NCBI GenBank assembly: GCA_019313105.1
Contig: JAFDBW010000102.1
Coordinates: 1 to 10,653 of the forward strand
Reading direction: 5' to 3'
Source: Deltaproteobacteria bacterium
GTDB lineage: Bacteria > Desulfobacterota > Desulfuromonadia > Desulfuromonadales > BM103
DNA: 10,653 bases
The notes beneath the pieces are model-generated. The model made no database searches. It was given only the letters and a program-made list of their open reading frames with translations, and was not told the origin of the DNA. Positions 1 through 6,160 of the stretch are shown here, piece by piece (position 1 is the first letter of the stretch; every line of letters begins with the position of its first letter). The translations under genes were made by a program, and so were the position numbers.

Positions 1-50
1 GGATGCTTCTGGTATAAAAGTCCAATATTTTGACTCTATTTGAGGGACAG

Positions 51-1382
51 ATGATTTCATTCTCAGATATTAAAAATGGGGACTCAAGAATCGCGGTTGT
101 AGGCCTCGGTTATGTTGGCTTGCCACTGGCCGCGGCTTTCGGACGTCATGTCCCGGTTACCGGTTTCGATATCAGTGAAACCAAGATTGCTGAACTTGAA
201 AGAGGTTATGACAGCACCGGTGAGTTGACCTCCGATGAGCTAGCCGCAACGCAAATCAGCTATACCACCGACGCCGCATGCCTGAAAGACGCTTCATTCA
301 TTATCGTTACCGTACCCACGCCACTCAAGGATGATAAGACGCCCGACCTCAGCCCGCTTCATGCCGCATCACAGACGATCGGCAGAAACCTGAAGCCAGG
401 CAGTATCGTGGTATATGAGTCGACCGTTTATCCCGGTGTGACCGAGGATGTCTGTGTGCCGATTCTTGAAGCGGAATCCGGTCTGCAATGCGGGCCAGGC
501 TTCAAGGTCGGATATTCTCCGGAGCGCATCAACCCGGGCGACAAGGTGCACACAGTCGACAAAATCATCAAGGTGGTCAGCGGCCAGGATGCGGAAACCC
601 TGAACACAGTAGCTCTGGTCTACGGCATGGTTGTTACTGCCGGCGTGCACCGGGCTTCTTCGATCAAGGTCGCAGAAGCTGCCAAGGTCATCGAGAACAC
701 CCAGCGCGATCTGAACATCGCCCTGATGAACGAGCTGGCCCTGATTTTCGACAAGCTGGGGATATCCACCAGTGAAGTACTTGAGGCGGCCGGCACCAAA
801 TGGAATTTCCTCAGGTTCACACCCGGCCTGGTAGGCGGCCACTGTATCGGTATCGATCCCTATTATCTCACCTATAAAGCCGAAAGCATCGGCTACTATC
901 CGCAGGTCATCCTCTCCGGCCGTCGCATCAACGACGGCATGGGCAAGTACATTGCCGAAACGACAGTCAAGAAGATGATCGAGGCAGATAAGCCGGTCAA
1001 GGGAAGCCGGGTGCTGGTGCTGGGACTGACTTTCAAAGAGAATGTTCCAGATATTCGCAACACGCGGGTGATTGACATCATTGAAGAGTTGCGTAGCTAC
1101 GGTGTCAAGCCGCTGGTACACGACCCGATGGCGAATGCCGATGAAACGCTCCATGAATACGGTATCCATCTGATCGATCTGGAAGGTCAGGAATCTTTTG
1201 ATGCAGTTGTTTACGCTGTCCCTCATGCAGTTTTTGAATCGATTGACGCCAAAGCCTTTGCCGTTCTTTGTAAGGGCCGGGGCGCGGATAATTCAAATTC
1301 TCTTGGTGTTGTGATCGATGTCAAGTCGCGGCTTGATCGTGCAGCGGTTGAAAACGAAGGGTTGGTTTATTGGGCGCTTTGA
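51..1382 (+). CDS. tviB: TviB/VipA-like UDP-N-acetylhexosamine (or UDP-glucose) 6-dehydrogenase
   Basis: NAD-dependent nucleotide-sugar 6-dehydrogenase of the cytoplasm, oxidising C6 of a UDP-sugar to a uronate for polysaccharide synthesis. The 443-residue product has an N-terminal Rossmann motif GLGYVG (residues 18-23), the segments VPTP, YESTVYPG and YSPERINPGD, the central helix KVAEAAKVIENTQRDLNIA, and the catalytic-cysteine motif GGHCIGIDPYY with Cys265. LTFKENVPDIRNTR marks the C-terminal UDP-binding domain. These segments match the Vi-antigen TviB (UDP-GlcNAc dehydrogenase) group from memory better than plain UDP-glucose dehydrogenase, but the exact substrate cannot be fixed from sequence alone. 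A TTG at 30 is in frame, but the ATG at 51 is chosen because GAGGGA (42-47) precedes it closely and the Rossmann fold begins soon after. The stop lies 37 nt before the next gene, so the two are probably co-transcribed. Confidence 0.9.
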   Translation: MISFSDIKNGDSRIAVVGLGYVGLPLAAAFGRHVPVTGFDISETKIAELERGYDSTGELTSDELAATQISYTTDAACLKDASFIIVTVPTPLKDDKTPDLSPLHAASQTIGRNLKPGSIVVYESTVYPGVTEDVCVPILEAESGLQCGPGFKVGYSPERINPGDKVHTVDKIIKVVSGQDAETLNTVALVYGMVVTAGVHRASSIKVAEAAKVIENTQRDLNIALMNELALIFDKLGISTSEVLEAAGTKWNFLRFTPGLVGGHCIGIDPYYLTYKAESIGYYPQVILSGRRINDGMGKYIAETTVKKMIEADKPVKGSRVLVLGLTFKENVPDIRNTRVIDIIEELRSYGVKPLVHDPMANADETLHEYGIHLIDLEGQESFDAVVYAVPHAVFESIDAKAFAVLCKGRGADNSNSLGVVIDVKSRLDRAAVENEGLVYWAL

Positions 1383-1419
1383 ACCAAGGTTGCGGACCGA
1401 TTTTTTGCTGCGCAACAAT

Positions 1420-2292
1420 ATGATCGATTTCCACACCCACATACTCCCAGCCCTGGACGACGGGGCCATAACAGTCGACGATTCCATCGCCATGGCGAAA
1501 TCATTGGCTGCTTTCGGTTACACATCCGTCTGCTGCACACCACACTGCATCAAGGGCTATTACGATCTCACGCCGCAGCAGGTGCGGAAAGCAACGCTGA
1601 TGCTGCAGGCGGACCTTGATAACGAGGGTGTCCAGCTTGATCTCTGGCCGGGCATGGAATACATGCTCGACGAGTATTTCCGAGAGTTCGCCGAAGACCT
1701 CCTGCCGCTTGGTAACACAAAACTCGTTCTATGCGAAGCCCCGCCGCAGGCCCATCCTGGTTTTGTACAGGAGGGGTTGGAGTTGATTGTTGAGAAGGGG
1801 TTTGTGCCGTTGGTAGCCCACCCTGAACGGACTCCATATTTTTTTGAACGAATATTGGCTCGTGGTCAGTGTAATGGGGAGTGTGGCATAGATTTTACAC
1901 CAACCGCGCTTCACGAATCTCGCACCTCAATCCAAGGCTTCCTGAAAAAATTGTTCAAAAGAAAAAACCACAAACCACGAACCACGAACCACGAACCATT
2001 ACATCCAAGTTCAAATGAACCTGAGAGTGTTTTGTATCACGCCAACCTCGGCTCTTTCACCGGCTTCTACGGCCCAAAAGTCCAACGAAACGCCTACGAA
2101 CTCCTCAAACTCGGCGCTTACACTGCCCTCGCCAGTGACCTGCATGAAAGCCGTTCTGCTGCCGTTGTCCTTGTGCAGGATAAGTTCGAGAACAATCCTT
2201 TTTTAAATAAAATGGCGGAGTTTGATGGCATTGCTCCGAAAATACAAAAAGATATTAAGCTTGGGGAGGGAGAGCAAATAGGGCTTTTTTAA
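1420..2292 (+). CDS. cpsB: CpsB/YwqE-type PHP-domain tyrosine-protein phosphatase with repeat-derived insert
   Basis: Predicted metal-dependent phosphatase that dephosphorylates the tyrosine kinase controlling polysaccharide chain length and export. PHP metal-site residues are visible: HTH (His5, His7), His42 in CTPH, Glu80 in PGMEY, His134 in VAHPER, and Asp240/His242 in ASDLH. GSFTGFYG (211-218) is the usual late motif. The start at 1420 puts MIDFHTHILP at the N-terminus as in the family; no clear ribosome binding site precedes it. At 290 residues it is longer than the roughly 250 usual for the family. The excess lies between VAHPERTPYFFE and VLYHANLGSF (about residues 144-203). It is basic and low in complexity and is partly encoded by heptamer repeats at 1967-1998. 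All metal ligands lie outside the insert, so the enzyme may be active. Confidence 0.85.
   Translation: MIDFHTHILPALDDGAITVDDSIAMAKSLAAFGYTSVCCTPHCIKGYYDLTPQQVRKATLMLQADLDNEGVQLDLWPGMEYMLDEYFREFAEDLLPLGNTKLVLCEAPPQAHPGFVQEGLELIVEKGFVPLVAHPERTPYFFERILARGQCNGECGIDFTPTALHESRTSIQGFLKKLFKRKNHKPRTTNHEPLHPSSNEPESVLYHANLGSFTGFYGPKVQRNAYELLKLGAYTALASDLHESRSAAVVLVQDKFENNPFLNKMAEFDGIAPKIQKDIKLGEGEQIGLF
1967..1998 (+). repeat. In-frame tandem heptamer ACCACGA inside the cpsB-like gene
   Basis: One ACCACAA unit (1967-1973) is followed by three ACCACGA units (1974-1994) and a partial ACCA. It encodes part of the basic loop at about residues 183-193. Seven bases is not a multiple of three, so gain or loss of one unit would shift the frame. 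Just upstream, 1905-1928 looks like a decayed reverse copy of the GCGAAGTGCGA-type repeat found in the spacers. The whole insert may therefore be intergenic repeat DNA absorbed into the gene. Confidence 0.8.
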
Positions 2293-2293
2293 C

Positions 2294-2326
2294 TTTGAAG
2301 TGCGAAGCGCGAGGCGCGAAGTGCGA
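2294..2326 (+). repeat. Left arm of perfect 33-bp inverted repeat (family A, GCGAAGTGCGA type)
   Basis: This GC-rich arm begins two bases after the cpsB-like stop and is built from GCGAAGTGCGA and GCGAAGCGCGA words. Its reverse complement occurs without mismatch at 2768-2800. The two arms enclose the broken four-helix-bundle gene. Confidence 0.9.
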
Positions 2327-2356
2327 TTTAATTCAATGATATTTTAGTAGGTTTTT

Positions 2357-2743
2357 ATGGGATTTGAGAATCTAGATGTTTGGAAAAGGTCAGTGAAGCT
2401 TAGCGCTGAGATCTATAAGGAATTTAAGAATCTGAAAGATTATGGCTTTAAGGACCAAATTACTCGCTCAGGGCTGTCGATACCGAGTAATATGGCTGAC
2501 GGCGAAGAGCGCAGATCTGATAAAGAATGCATTAACTTCCTAATTTACGCTAAAGGCTCTTGCGGTGAACTAAAAACACAAATCTATATAGGGATGGATA
2601 TCGCCTAAATAGATCAGGCCGTTGGTAAAAAATGGCTGGATGAAACAGACAAGATTTCATCTATGTTGGGTGGTTTGATGAGGACAAAGAATAGAGATGC
2701 GAAGCGCGAAACGCGAGATGGGAAAGGGCAAAAATCACAATGA
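2357..2743 (+). pseudogene. S23/TIGR02436-like four-helix-bundle protein, interrupted by an in-frame stop
   Basis: The first 83 codons (2357-2605) encode a protein of the four-helix-bundle family first known from 23S rRNA intervening sequences. Its signature is ENLDVWKRSVKLSAEIY, then DQITRSGLSIPSNMADG, then FLIYAKGSCGELKTQIYIG. The frame meets TAA at 2606-2608. Past it, the same frame continues with the expected last helix: IDQAVGKKWLDETDKISSML, then GGLMRTKNR. It then runs into repeat DNA and stops with TGA at 2741-2743. Family members commonly have GYI at this point, so the TAA is readily explained as a single substitution of a tyrosine codon (TAT or TAC). The 83-residue product would lack its last helix, so I call it a pseudogene, though a truncated protein could still be made. 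The start at 2357 has only a weak AGG five bases upstream. The molecular role of the family is unclear; copies are often seen in envelope-polysaccharide loci. Confidence 0.8.
2698..2718 (+). repeat. Family A repeat arm, same orientation as 2294-2326
   Basis: A third, shorter copy that shares the 12-mer TGCGAAGCGCGA (2698-2709) with 2301-2312. It overlaps the end of the broken four-helix-bundle frame. With the arm at 2768-2800 it forms a short-spacer inverted pair (49 bp apart), like the pairs in the other gaps. Confidence 0.7.
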
Positions 2744-2767
2744 TTTTGTTCTTAAATATTTAGGTTG

Positions 2768-2800
2768 TCGCACTTCGCGCCTCGCGCTTCGCACTTCAAA
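2768..2800 (-). repeat. Right arm of perfect 33-bp inverted repeat (family A)
   Basis: Exact reverse complement of 2294-2326. It ends eight bases before the GGAG ribosome binding site of the next gene, so the arm lies in the leader of that cistron and could pair with the upstream arms in mRNA. Confidence 0.9.
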
Positions 2801-2820
2801 AAGAAATCGGAGATTTTTTC

Positions 2821-3783
2821 ATGCGTCATTACGATTCAATTAAACGCGTCATGGTTACGGGCGGCGCAGGTTTCCTCGGTTCGCATCTGTGCGAACGTCT
2901 GATCAATGATGGTCACGACGTGCTCTGTGTCGATAATTTCTATACCGGCCGGCGGGCGAACATCGCGCATCTGATCGATCATGCGAACTTCGAAGTGATG
3001 CGGCATGACGTGACCTTCCCGTTGTACGTTGAGGTCGATGAGATCTACAACATGGCATGCCCGGCAGCGCCGATCCATTATCAGTTCGACCCGGTAGCGA
3101 CGACCAAGGTGAGTGTGCACGGTGCGATCAACATGCTCGGCCTGGCCAAGCGCACCAAGGCGAAGATTTTTCAGGCTTCGACCAGCGAAGTCTATGGTGA
3201 CCCGACCGTGCATCCGCAGAAGGAAGACTACTGGGGCAACGTCAACCCGATCGGCCTGCGCTCCTGCTACGATGAAGGCAAGCGCTGCGCTGAAACACTC
3301 TTTTTCGACTATCGTCGCCAGCACAACGTCGTCATCAAGGTCGCCCGTATTTTCAACACCTACGGCCCGCGCATGCACATGAACGATGGCCGGGTTGTGT
3401 CCAACTTCATTGTCCAGGCCTTGAAAGGGCAAGACATCACAATCTATGGCGATGGTTCCCAGACTCGTTCTTTCTGCTATTGCGATGACCTGATAGAAGG
3501 ATTTGTTCACCTCATGGATACCCCGGATGAGGTCACCGGGCCGATGAATCTTGGCAACCCCGACGAGTTCACAATCAAGCAGCTCGCTGAAATTGTTGTA
3601 GAGATGGTTGGTTCAGGGTCGAAGCTAATCTATAAGCCATTGCCTAGTGACGATCCGAAACAGCGACAGCCTGATATCTCTTTTGCCCAAACAACTCTTG
3701 ATGGCTGGTCCCCTGAGATTCAGCTCAAGGACGGTCTGCAGAAAACGATTGAATATTTTGATGATTATTTAACAAATCGTTAA
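2821..3783 (+). CDS. uxs: UDP-glucuronate decarboxylase (UDP-xylose synthase)
   Basis: Short-chain dehydrogenase/reductase-family enzyme that converts UDP-glucuronate to UDP-xylose in the cytoplasm, using bound NAD. The 320-residue product has the nucleotide-binding motif GGAGFLG (14-20), the UXS-typical stretch ACPAAPIHYQFDPV (79-92), STSEVYGDP (120-128) and the catalytic pair Tyr150/Lys154 in SCYDEGKR. The later segments RIFNTYGPRMHMNDGRVVSN and GDGSQTRSFCY are also typical of UXS. Length is normal for the bacterial enzyme. The ATG at 2821 is supported by GGAG at 2809-2812. Its substrate UDP-glucuronate would need a UDP-glucose dehydrogenase; the dehydrogenase at the start of the window looks more like the GlcNAc type, so the supplier may lie outside. 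Confidence 0.93.
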   Translation: MRHYDSIKRVMVTGGAGFLGSHLCERLINDGHDVLCVDNFYTGRRANIAHLIDHANFEVMRHDVTFPLYVEVDEIYNMACPAAPIHYQFDPVATTKVSVHGAINMLGLAKRTKAKIFQASTSEVYGDPTVHPQKEDYWGNVNPIGLRSCYDEGKRCAETLFFDYRRQHNVVIKVARIFNTYGPRMHMNDGRVVSNFIVQALKGQDITIYGDGSQTRSFCYCDDLIEGFVHLMDTPDEVTGPMNLGNPDEFTIKQLAEIVVEMVGSGSKLIYKPLPSDDPKQRQPDISFAQTTLDGWSPEIQLKDGLQKTIEYFDDYLTNR

Positions 3784-3918
3784 AACGGAATTTTTCTACT
3801 ATGAATATGATTGATCGCTCGAATCGCAAAAAAATCTGATCTGAAAAGCGGAGAACGGTCTTATGCCTACGGCGTTTTGGTATTGTTCGTAGTGTCAATC
3901 TTAGGGTTTAAGTTTAAA

Positions 3919-3941
3919 ACGCGGGACGCGGTACGAGGAAC
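3919..3941 (+). repeat. Solitary family B repeat arm (ACGCGGGACGCGG type)
   Basis: GC-rich 23-mer of the form ACGCGGGACGCGG followed by TACGAGGAAC. It stands out from the AT-rich surroundings. Related arms lie at 6028-6054, 6120-6145 (inverted) and 10281-10302. No inverted partner is visible in this spacer. Confidence 0.65.
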
Positions 3942-4061
3942 ATGAAAATCATTTGTCCATGAAGCTAGGTATTGTTAAGTCTTTACATCTTTCCAGTATT
4001 CAATAGTTCAGCAGGTCAACGATTAAGCCGCAGCCTCCCCCTAAACCATTTTTTGAAGCGT

Positions 4062-4067
4062 TATAAT
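4062..4067 (+). promoter_or_regulatory. Possible sigma-70 -10 box upstream of the DUF2061 fusion gene
   Basis: An exact TATAAT lies about 115 bases before the 4183 start, in the long spacer. At 16-18 bp upstream I find no convincing -35 hexamer (17 bp gives CCCTAA), so this is only a candidate. Confidence 0.3.
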
Positions 4068-4182
4068 CATCGATATGTTATAGAAACTAGTTGTTTGTGA
4101 AAGAATTGATCGTTGCAGGGGTTGAAGGGTTTCCAAATCTTAAACCAGTCTCTAGCCCCAAGCAACCAGCCATCGAATTCCC

Positions 4183-4911
4183 ATGCAATACGAAACCAAA
4201 AAACGCTCGATTCTCAAAGCCATCTCCTGGCGCACCTGGGCGACGATCACCACGGCTGTCCTGGTGTTTATTTTCACCGGCAAGTTTGCTTTGGCAATTA
4301 CGATCGGCCTGCTGGAGGTGTTCGCCAAGATGGTGCTCTATTTTCTGCATGAAAGGTTCTGGCAGAAAATCCGTTACGGTAAAAAAGAGGTCCCGGCTTT
4401 TGTCCTCTGGTTCACCGGCCTGCCGGCCTCTGGCAAGAAGGAATTGGCGAACCGCGTCTACAGCCAGCTCAAGGATTTGCACCTCAAGGTCGAGCGTATC
4501 GACAGCCTCGATGTTCGACCGTTGTTTCCCGAGACAGGGTTCTCTGTGGACGAGGTCAACCGACACGTCAAAAGATCCGGGCATCTCTGCTCAATGCTGG
4601 AGAAGAATGGCGTGATCGTGGTGGCCTCTTTCGTTTCACCCTATGCCAGCAGCCGGCAATTTGCCCGCACTGTTGCAAAGAACTTCATTGAGGTCTACAT
4701 GAAGACCACGGTCGAAGCCTGCGAGCAGCGGGACAGAAAAGGGCATTACGCCAAGGCTCGTAGTGGCGAGTATAAAGACTTTCCCGGCGTGGATGCATCC
4801 TATGATGTTCCTGAGAACCCGGAGATCACGATCGATGTTGATCAGGTCTCGATGGATGACGCAACGCAACAGATACTCAATTATTTGAGGAAGAATATCC
4901 TGAATAGCTAA
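4183..4911 (+). CDS. DUF2061 membrane domain fused to a divergent adenylylsulfate-kinase-like domain
   Basis: A 242-residue two-part protein. Residues about 7-66 match DUF2061, with KAISWRTWATITT, then two hydrophobic segments (about 18-31 and 36-55), ending in the typical HERFWQKIRYG. Residues about 70-240 resemble APS kinase (CysC), with VLWFTGLPASGKKELA, then SFVSPYASSR, RDRKGHYAKARSG and DVPENPEITID. Set beside the CysC domain of the cysNC gene here, key positions differ. The P-loop GLSGAGKST becomes GLPASGKKE, so Lys86 replaces the Mg-coordinating Ser/Thr. DGDNVR becomes DSLDVR (107-112). The APS-contacting stretch DRVENIRR becomes DEVNRHVKR. A normal APS kinase looks unlikely; a kinase with another substrate or a regulatory pseudokinase is possible. 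The hydrophobic N-terminus should anchor it in the inner membrane. ATG 4183 is the first start after an upstream stop at 4153; no ribosome binding site is visible. It lies just before cysD. Confidence 0.8.
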   Translation: MQYETKKRSILKAISWRTWATITTAVLVFIFTGKFALAITIGLLEVFAKMVLYFLHERFWQKIRYGKKEVPAFVLWFTGLPASGKKELANRVYSQLKDLHLKVERIDSLDVRPLFPETGFSVDEVNRHVKRSGHLCSMLEKNGVIVVASFVSPYASSRQFARTVAKNFIEVYMKTTVEACEQRDRKGHYAKARSGEYKDFPGVDASYDVPENPEITIDVDQVSMDDATQQILNYLRKNILNS

Positions 4912-4942
4912 ATTACGCGTGGCGAGCATAAAAAGACTGTTT

Positions 4943-5055
4943 TTTAACCACGTATCCACACAGATCAACACGGATGAAACCTTTAAAAATAGATAAATCA
5001 ATTTTATTGTTTTTTGTCATTTATCAGAATTTAACTGTGTGTACCCGTGGTTAAA
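4943..5055 (+). repeat. Family C inverted-repeat pair (AACCAC...CACAGAT...AACACGGATG) before cysD
   Basis: Left arm 4943-4980 and right arm about 5031-5055. Perfect stems are TTTAACCACG (4943-4952) with CGTGGTTAAA (5046-5055), and CACACAG (4957-4963) with CTGTGTG (5035-5041), separated by a 4-nt mismatch on each side. The interior is AT-rich. This is a decayed version of the pair at 8124-8240. The 180-bp gap that contains it holds no gene. Confidence 0.75.
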
Positions 5056-5097
5056 TTATTCTTTTCTCTTTAATGATTAACCTTTTACGGAATGACC

Positions 5098-6003
5098 ATG
5101 AGAATCAACATGACCCATCTCCGCCAGCTTGAGGCAGAAAGTATCCATATTATTCGCGAAGTGGCGGCTGAATTCGAGAACCCGGTGATGCTTTATTCAA
5201 TCGGCAAGGATTCTTCGGTGATGCTGCGCCTGGCACTGAAAGCTTTTTATCCGGCCAAGCCACCGTTTCCACTGATGCACATTGATACGACCTGGAAATT
5301 CAAGGAAATGATCGAGTTTCGTGATCGGATGGCGCGTGAGCATGGCTTCGACCTGCTGATTTATACCAACCAAGACGGGGTTGACCAGGGCATCACGCCC
5401 TTCACGCACGGTTCGGCGCTGTATACCGATGTAATGAAGACAGAAGGTCTGAAGCAGGCGCTGAACAAGTACAGGTTCGATGCGGCATTCGGTGGCGCCC
5501 GGCGCGACGAGGAGAAATCGCGGGCCAAGGAACGGATCTACTCGTTCCGTTCGGAGACCCATCGCTGGGATCCGAAGAACCAGCGCCCTGAGCTCTGGAA
5601 TATTTATAATGCCCGGGTCAAACCCGGTGAGAGTATCCGTACTTTTCCGCTCTCCAACTGGACCGAGCTCGATATCTGGCAGTACATCTATCTCGAGAAT
5701 ATCCCGATCGTGCCACTCTATTACTCAAAAGTTCGCCCGGTCGTGGAACGCGATGGCATGTTGATCCTGATGGATGACGGTCGCATCAAGCTGGCCCCCG
5801 GTGAGGAGGTCCAGATGAAGTCGGTCCGTTTCCGCACCCTCGGCTGCTATCCCCTGACCGGAGCCGTAGAATCTGATGCCGCGACTCTGCCGGAGATTAT
5901 CCAGGAGATGCTGCTGACCCGCACCTCCGAACGCCAGGGTCGGCTGATCGATCATGATCAGGCGGGAAGCATGGAGAAGAAGAAACAGGAAGGTTATTTT
6001 TAG
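5098..6003 (+). CDS. cysD: Sulfate adenylyltransferase small subunit (ATP sulfurylase subunit 2)
   Basis: Catalytic subunit of the heterodimeric CysDN ATP sulfurylase, forming adenylylsulfate (APS) and pyrophosphate from ATP and sulfate, driven by GTP hydrolysis in CysN. The 301-residue protein is close to E. coli CysD along its whole length. It has THLRQLEAESIHIIREVAAEF, the PP-loop SIGKDSS (34-40), FGGARRDEEKSRAKERIYSF, RWDPKNQRPELW, FPLSNWTELDIWQYI and the terminal TSERQGR...DQAGSMEKKKQEGYF. An ATG at 5092 is in frame, but ACGGA (5087-5091) abuts it and is well spaced (6 nt) for the ATG at 5098, so the latter is chosen; ATG 5110 is a further option. The gene is followed after 157 bp by cysNC. 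Its last codons form half of a perfect palindrome (5989-6022). Confidence 0.96.
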   Translation: MRINMTHLRQLEAESIHIIREVAAEFENPVMLYSIGKDSSVMLRLALKAFYPAKPPFPLMHIDTTWKFKEMIEFRDRMAREHGFDLLIYTNQDGVDQGITPFTHGSALYTDVMKTEGLKQALNKYRFDAAFGGARRDEEKSRAKERIYSFRSETHRWDPKNQRPELWNIYNARVKPGESIRTFPLSNWTELDIWQYIYLENIPIVPLYYSKVRPVVERDGMLILMDDGRIKLAPGEEVQMKSVRFRTLGCYPLTGAVESDAATLPEIIQEMLLTRTSERQGRLIDHDQAGSMEKKKQEGYF

Positions 6004-6022
6004 CCTGCTAAAAATAACCTTC
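5989..6022 (+). repeat. 34-bp palindrome spanning the cysD stop codon
   Basis: The 16 bases GAAGGTTATTTTTAGC (5989-6004) are followed after two bases (CT) by their exact reverse complement (6007-6022). The left half encodes Glu-Gly-Tyr-Phe-stop, a C-terminus shared with E. coli CysD, so the right half looks like an inverted copy of it. No T-run follows (CGGAACACG), so this is not a standard Rho-independent terminator. A 3'-end mRNA hairpin is plausible. Confidence 0.8.
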
Positions 6023-6027
6023 GGAAC

Positions 6028-6145
6028 ACGTGCCGCGGTACGTGGAACGCGAACATCAAAAGCATCTAAAAATGTTTAGTTAGCGTTACGCTGGTGCCAG
6101 GAATTGGGTTTTTCTCTTCCTACGACCCACGTCCCGCGTCCCGCG
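6028..6145 (+). repeat. Family B inverted-repeat pair before cysNC
   Basis: Left arm 6028-6054 contains CGCGGTACGTGGAACGCG. Right arm 6120-6145 contains CCCACGTCCCGCGTCCCGCG, an imperfect reverse complement of family B. The interior (6055-6119) is AT-rich. The right arm ends four bases before the AGGAG ribosome binding site (6150-6154) of cysNC. The 157-bp gap holds no gene. Confidence 0.65.
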
Positions 6146-6160
6146 AAATAGGAGATTTCG

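Larger units (their letters stand above)
3784..4182 (+). other. 399-bp spacer without a recognisable gene
   Basis: AT-rich non-coding stretch between the decarboxylase and the DUF2061 fusion gene. It holds a single family B repeat arm (3919-3941) and a possible -10 box (4062-4067). Only very short open frames exist, such as a 12-codon one starting near 3801. I see no RNA gene and no clear terminator. It is the longest gap in the window and the likeliest place for a transcription restart. Confidence 0.6.

Noticed and set aside
1..50. Promoter for the first gene (TATAAA at 13-18)
   Set aside because: The -35 region would lie outside the window, so it cannot be judged.
369..1226. Long minus-strand open frame opposite the dehydrogenase
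   Set aside because: It mirrors a strongly conserved plus-strand gene, has no recognisable domain and no ribosome binding site; it is a shadow of codon bias.
2294..2800. Insertion sequence with terminal inverted repeats
   Set aside because: The ORF inside is a four-helix-bundle protein, not a transposase, and I see no target-site duplication beside the arms.
2836..3510. 224-codon minus-strand open frame opposite the UDP-glucuronate decarboxylase
   Set aside because: Same reasoning: the plus-strand product is unmistakable and the reverse product resembles nothing.
4091..4615. 174-codon plus-strand frame overlapping the DUF2061 fusion gene in another frame
   Set aside because: Its product is low-complexity, rich in Arg, Ser and Pro, and has no domain. 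The overlapping frame from 4183 encodes clear DUF2061 and kinase-like motifs.
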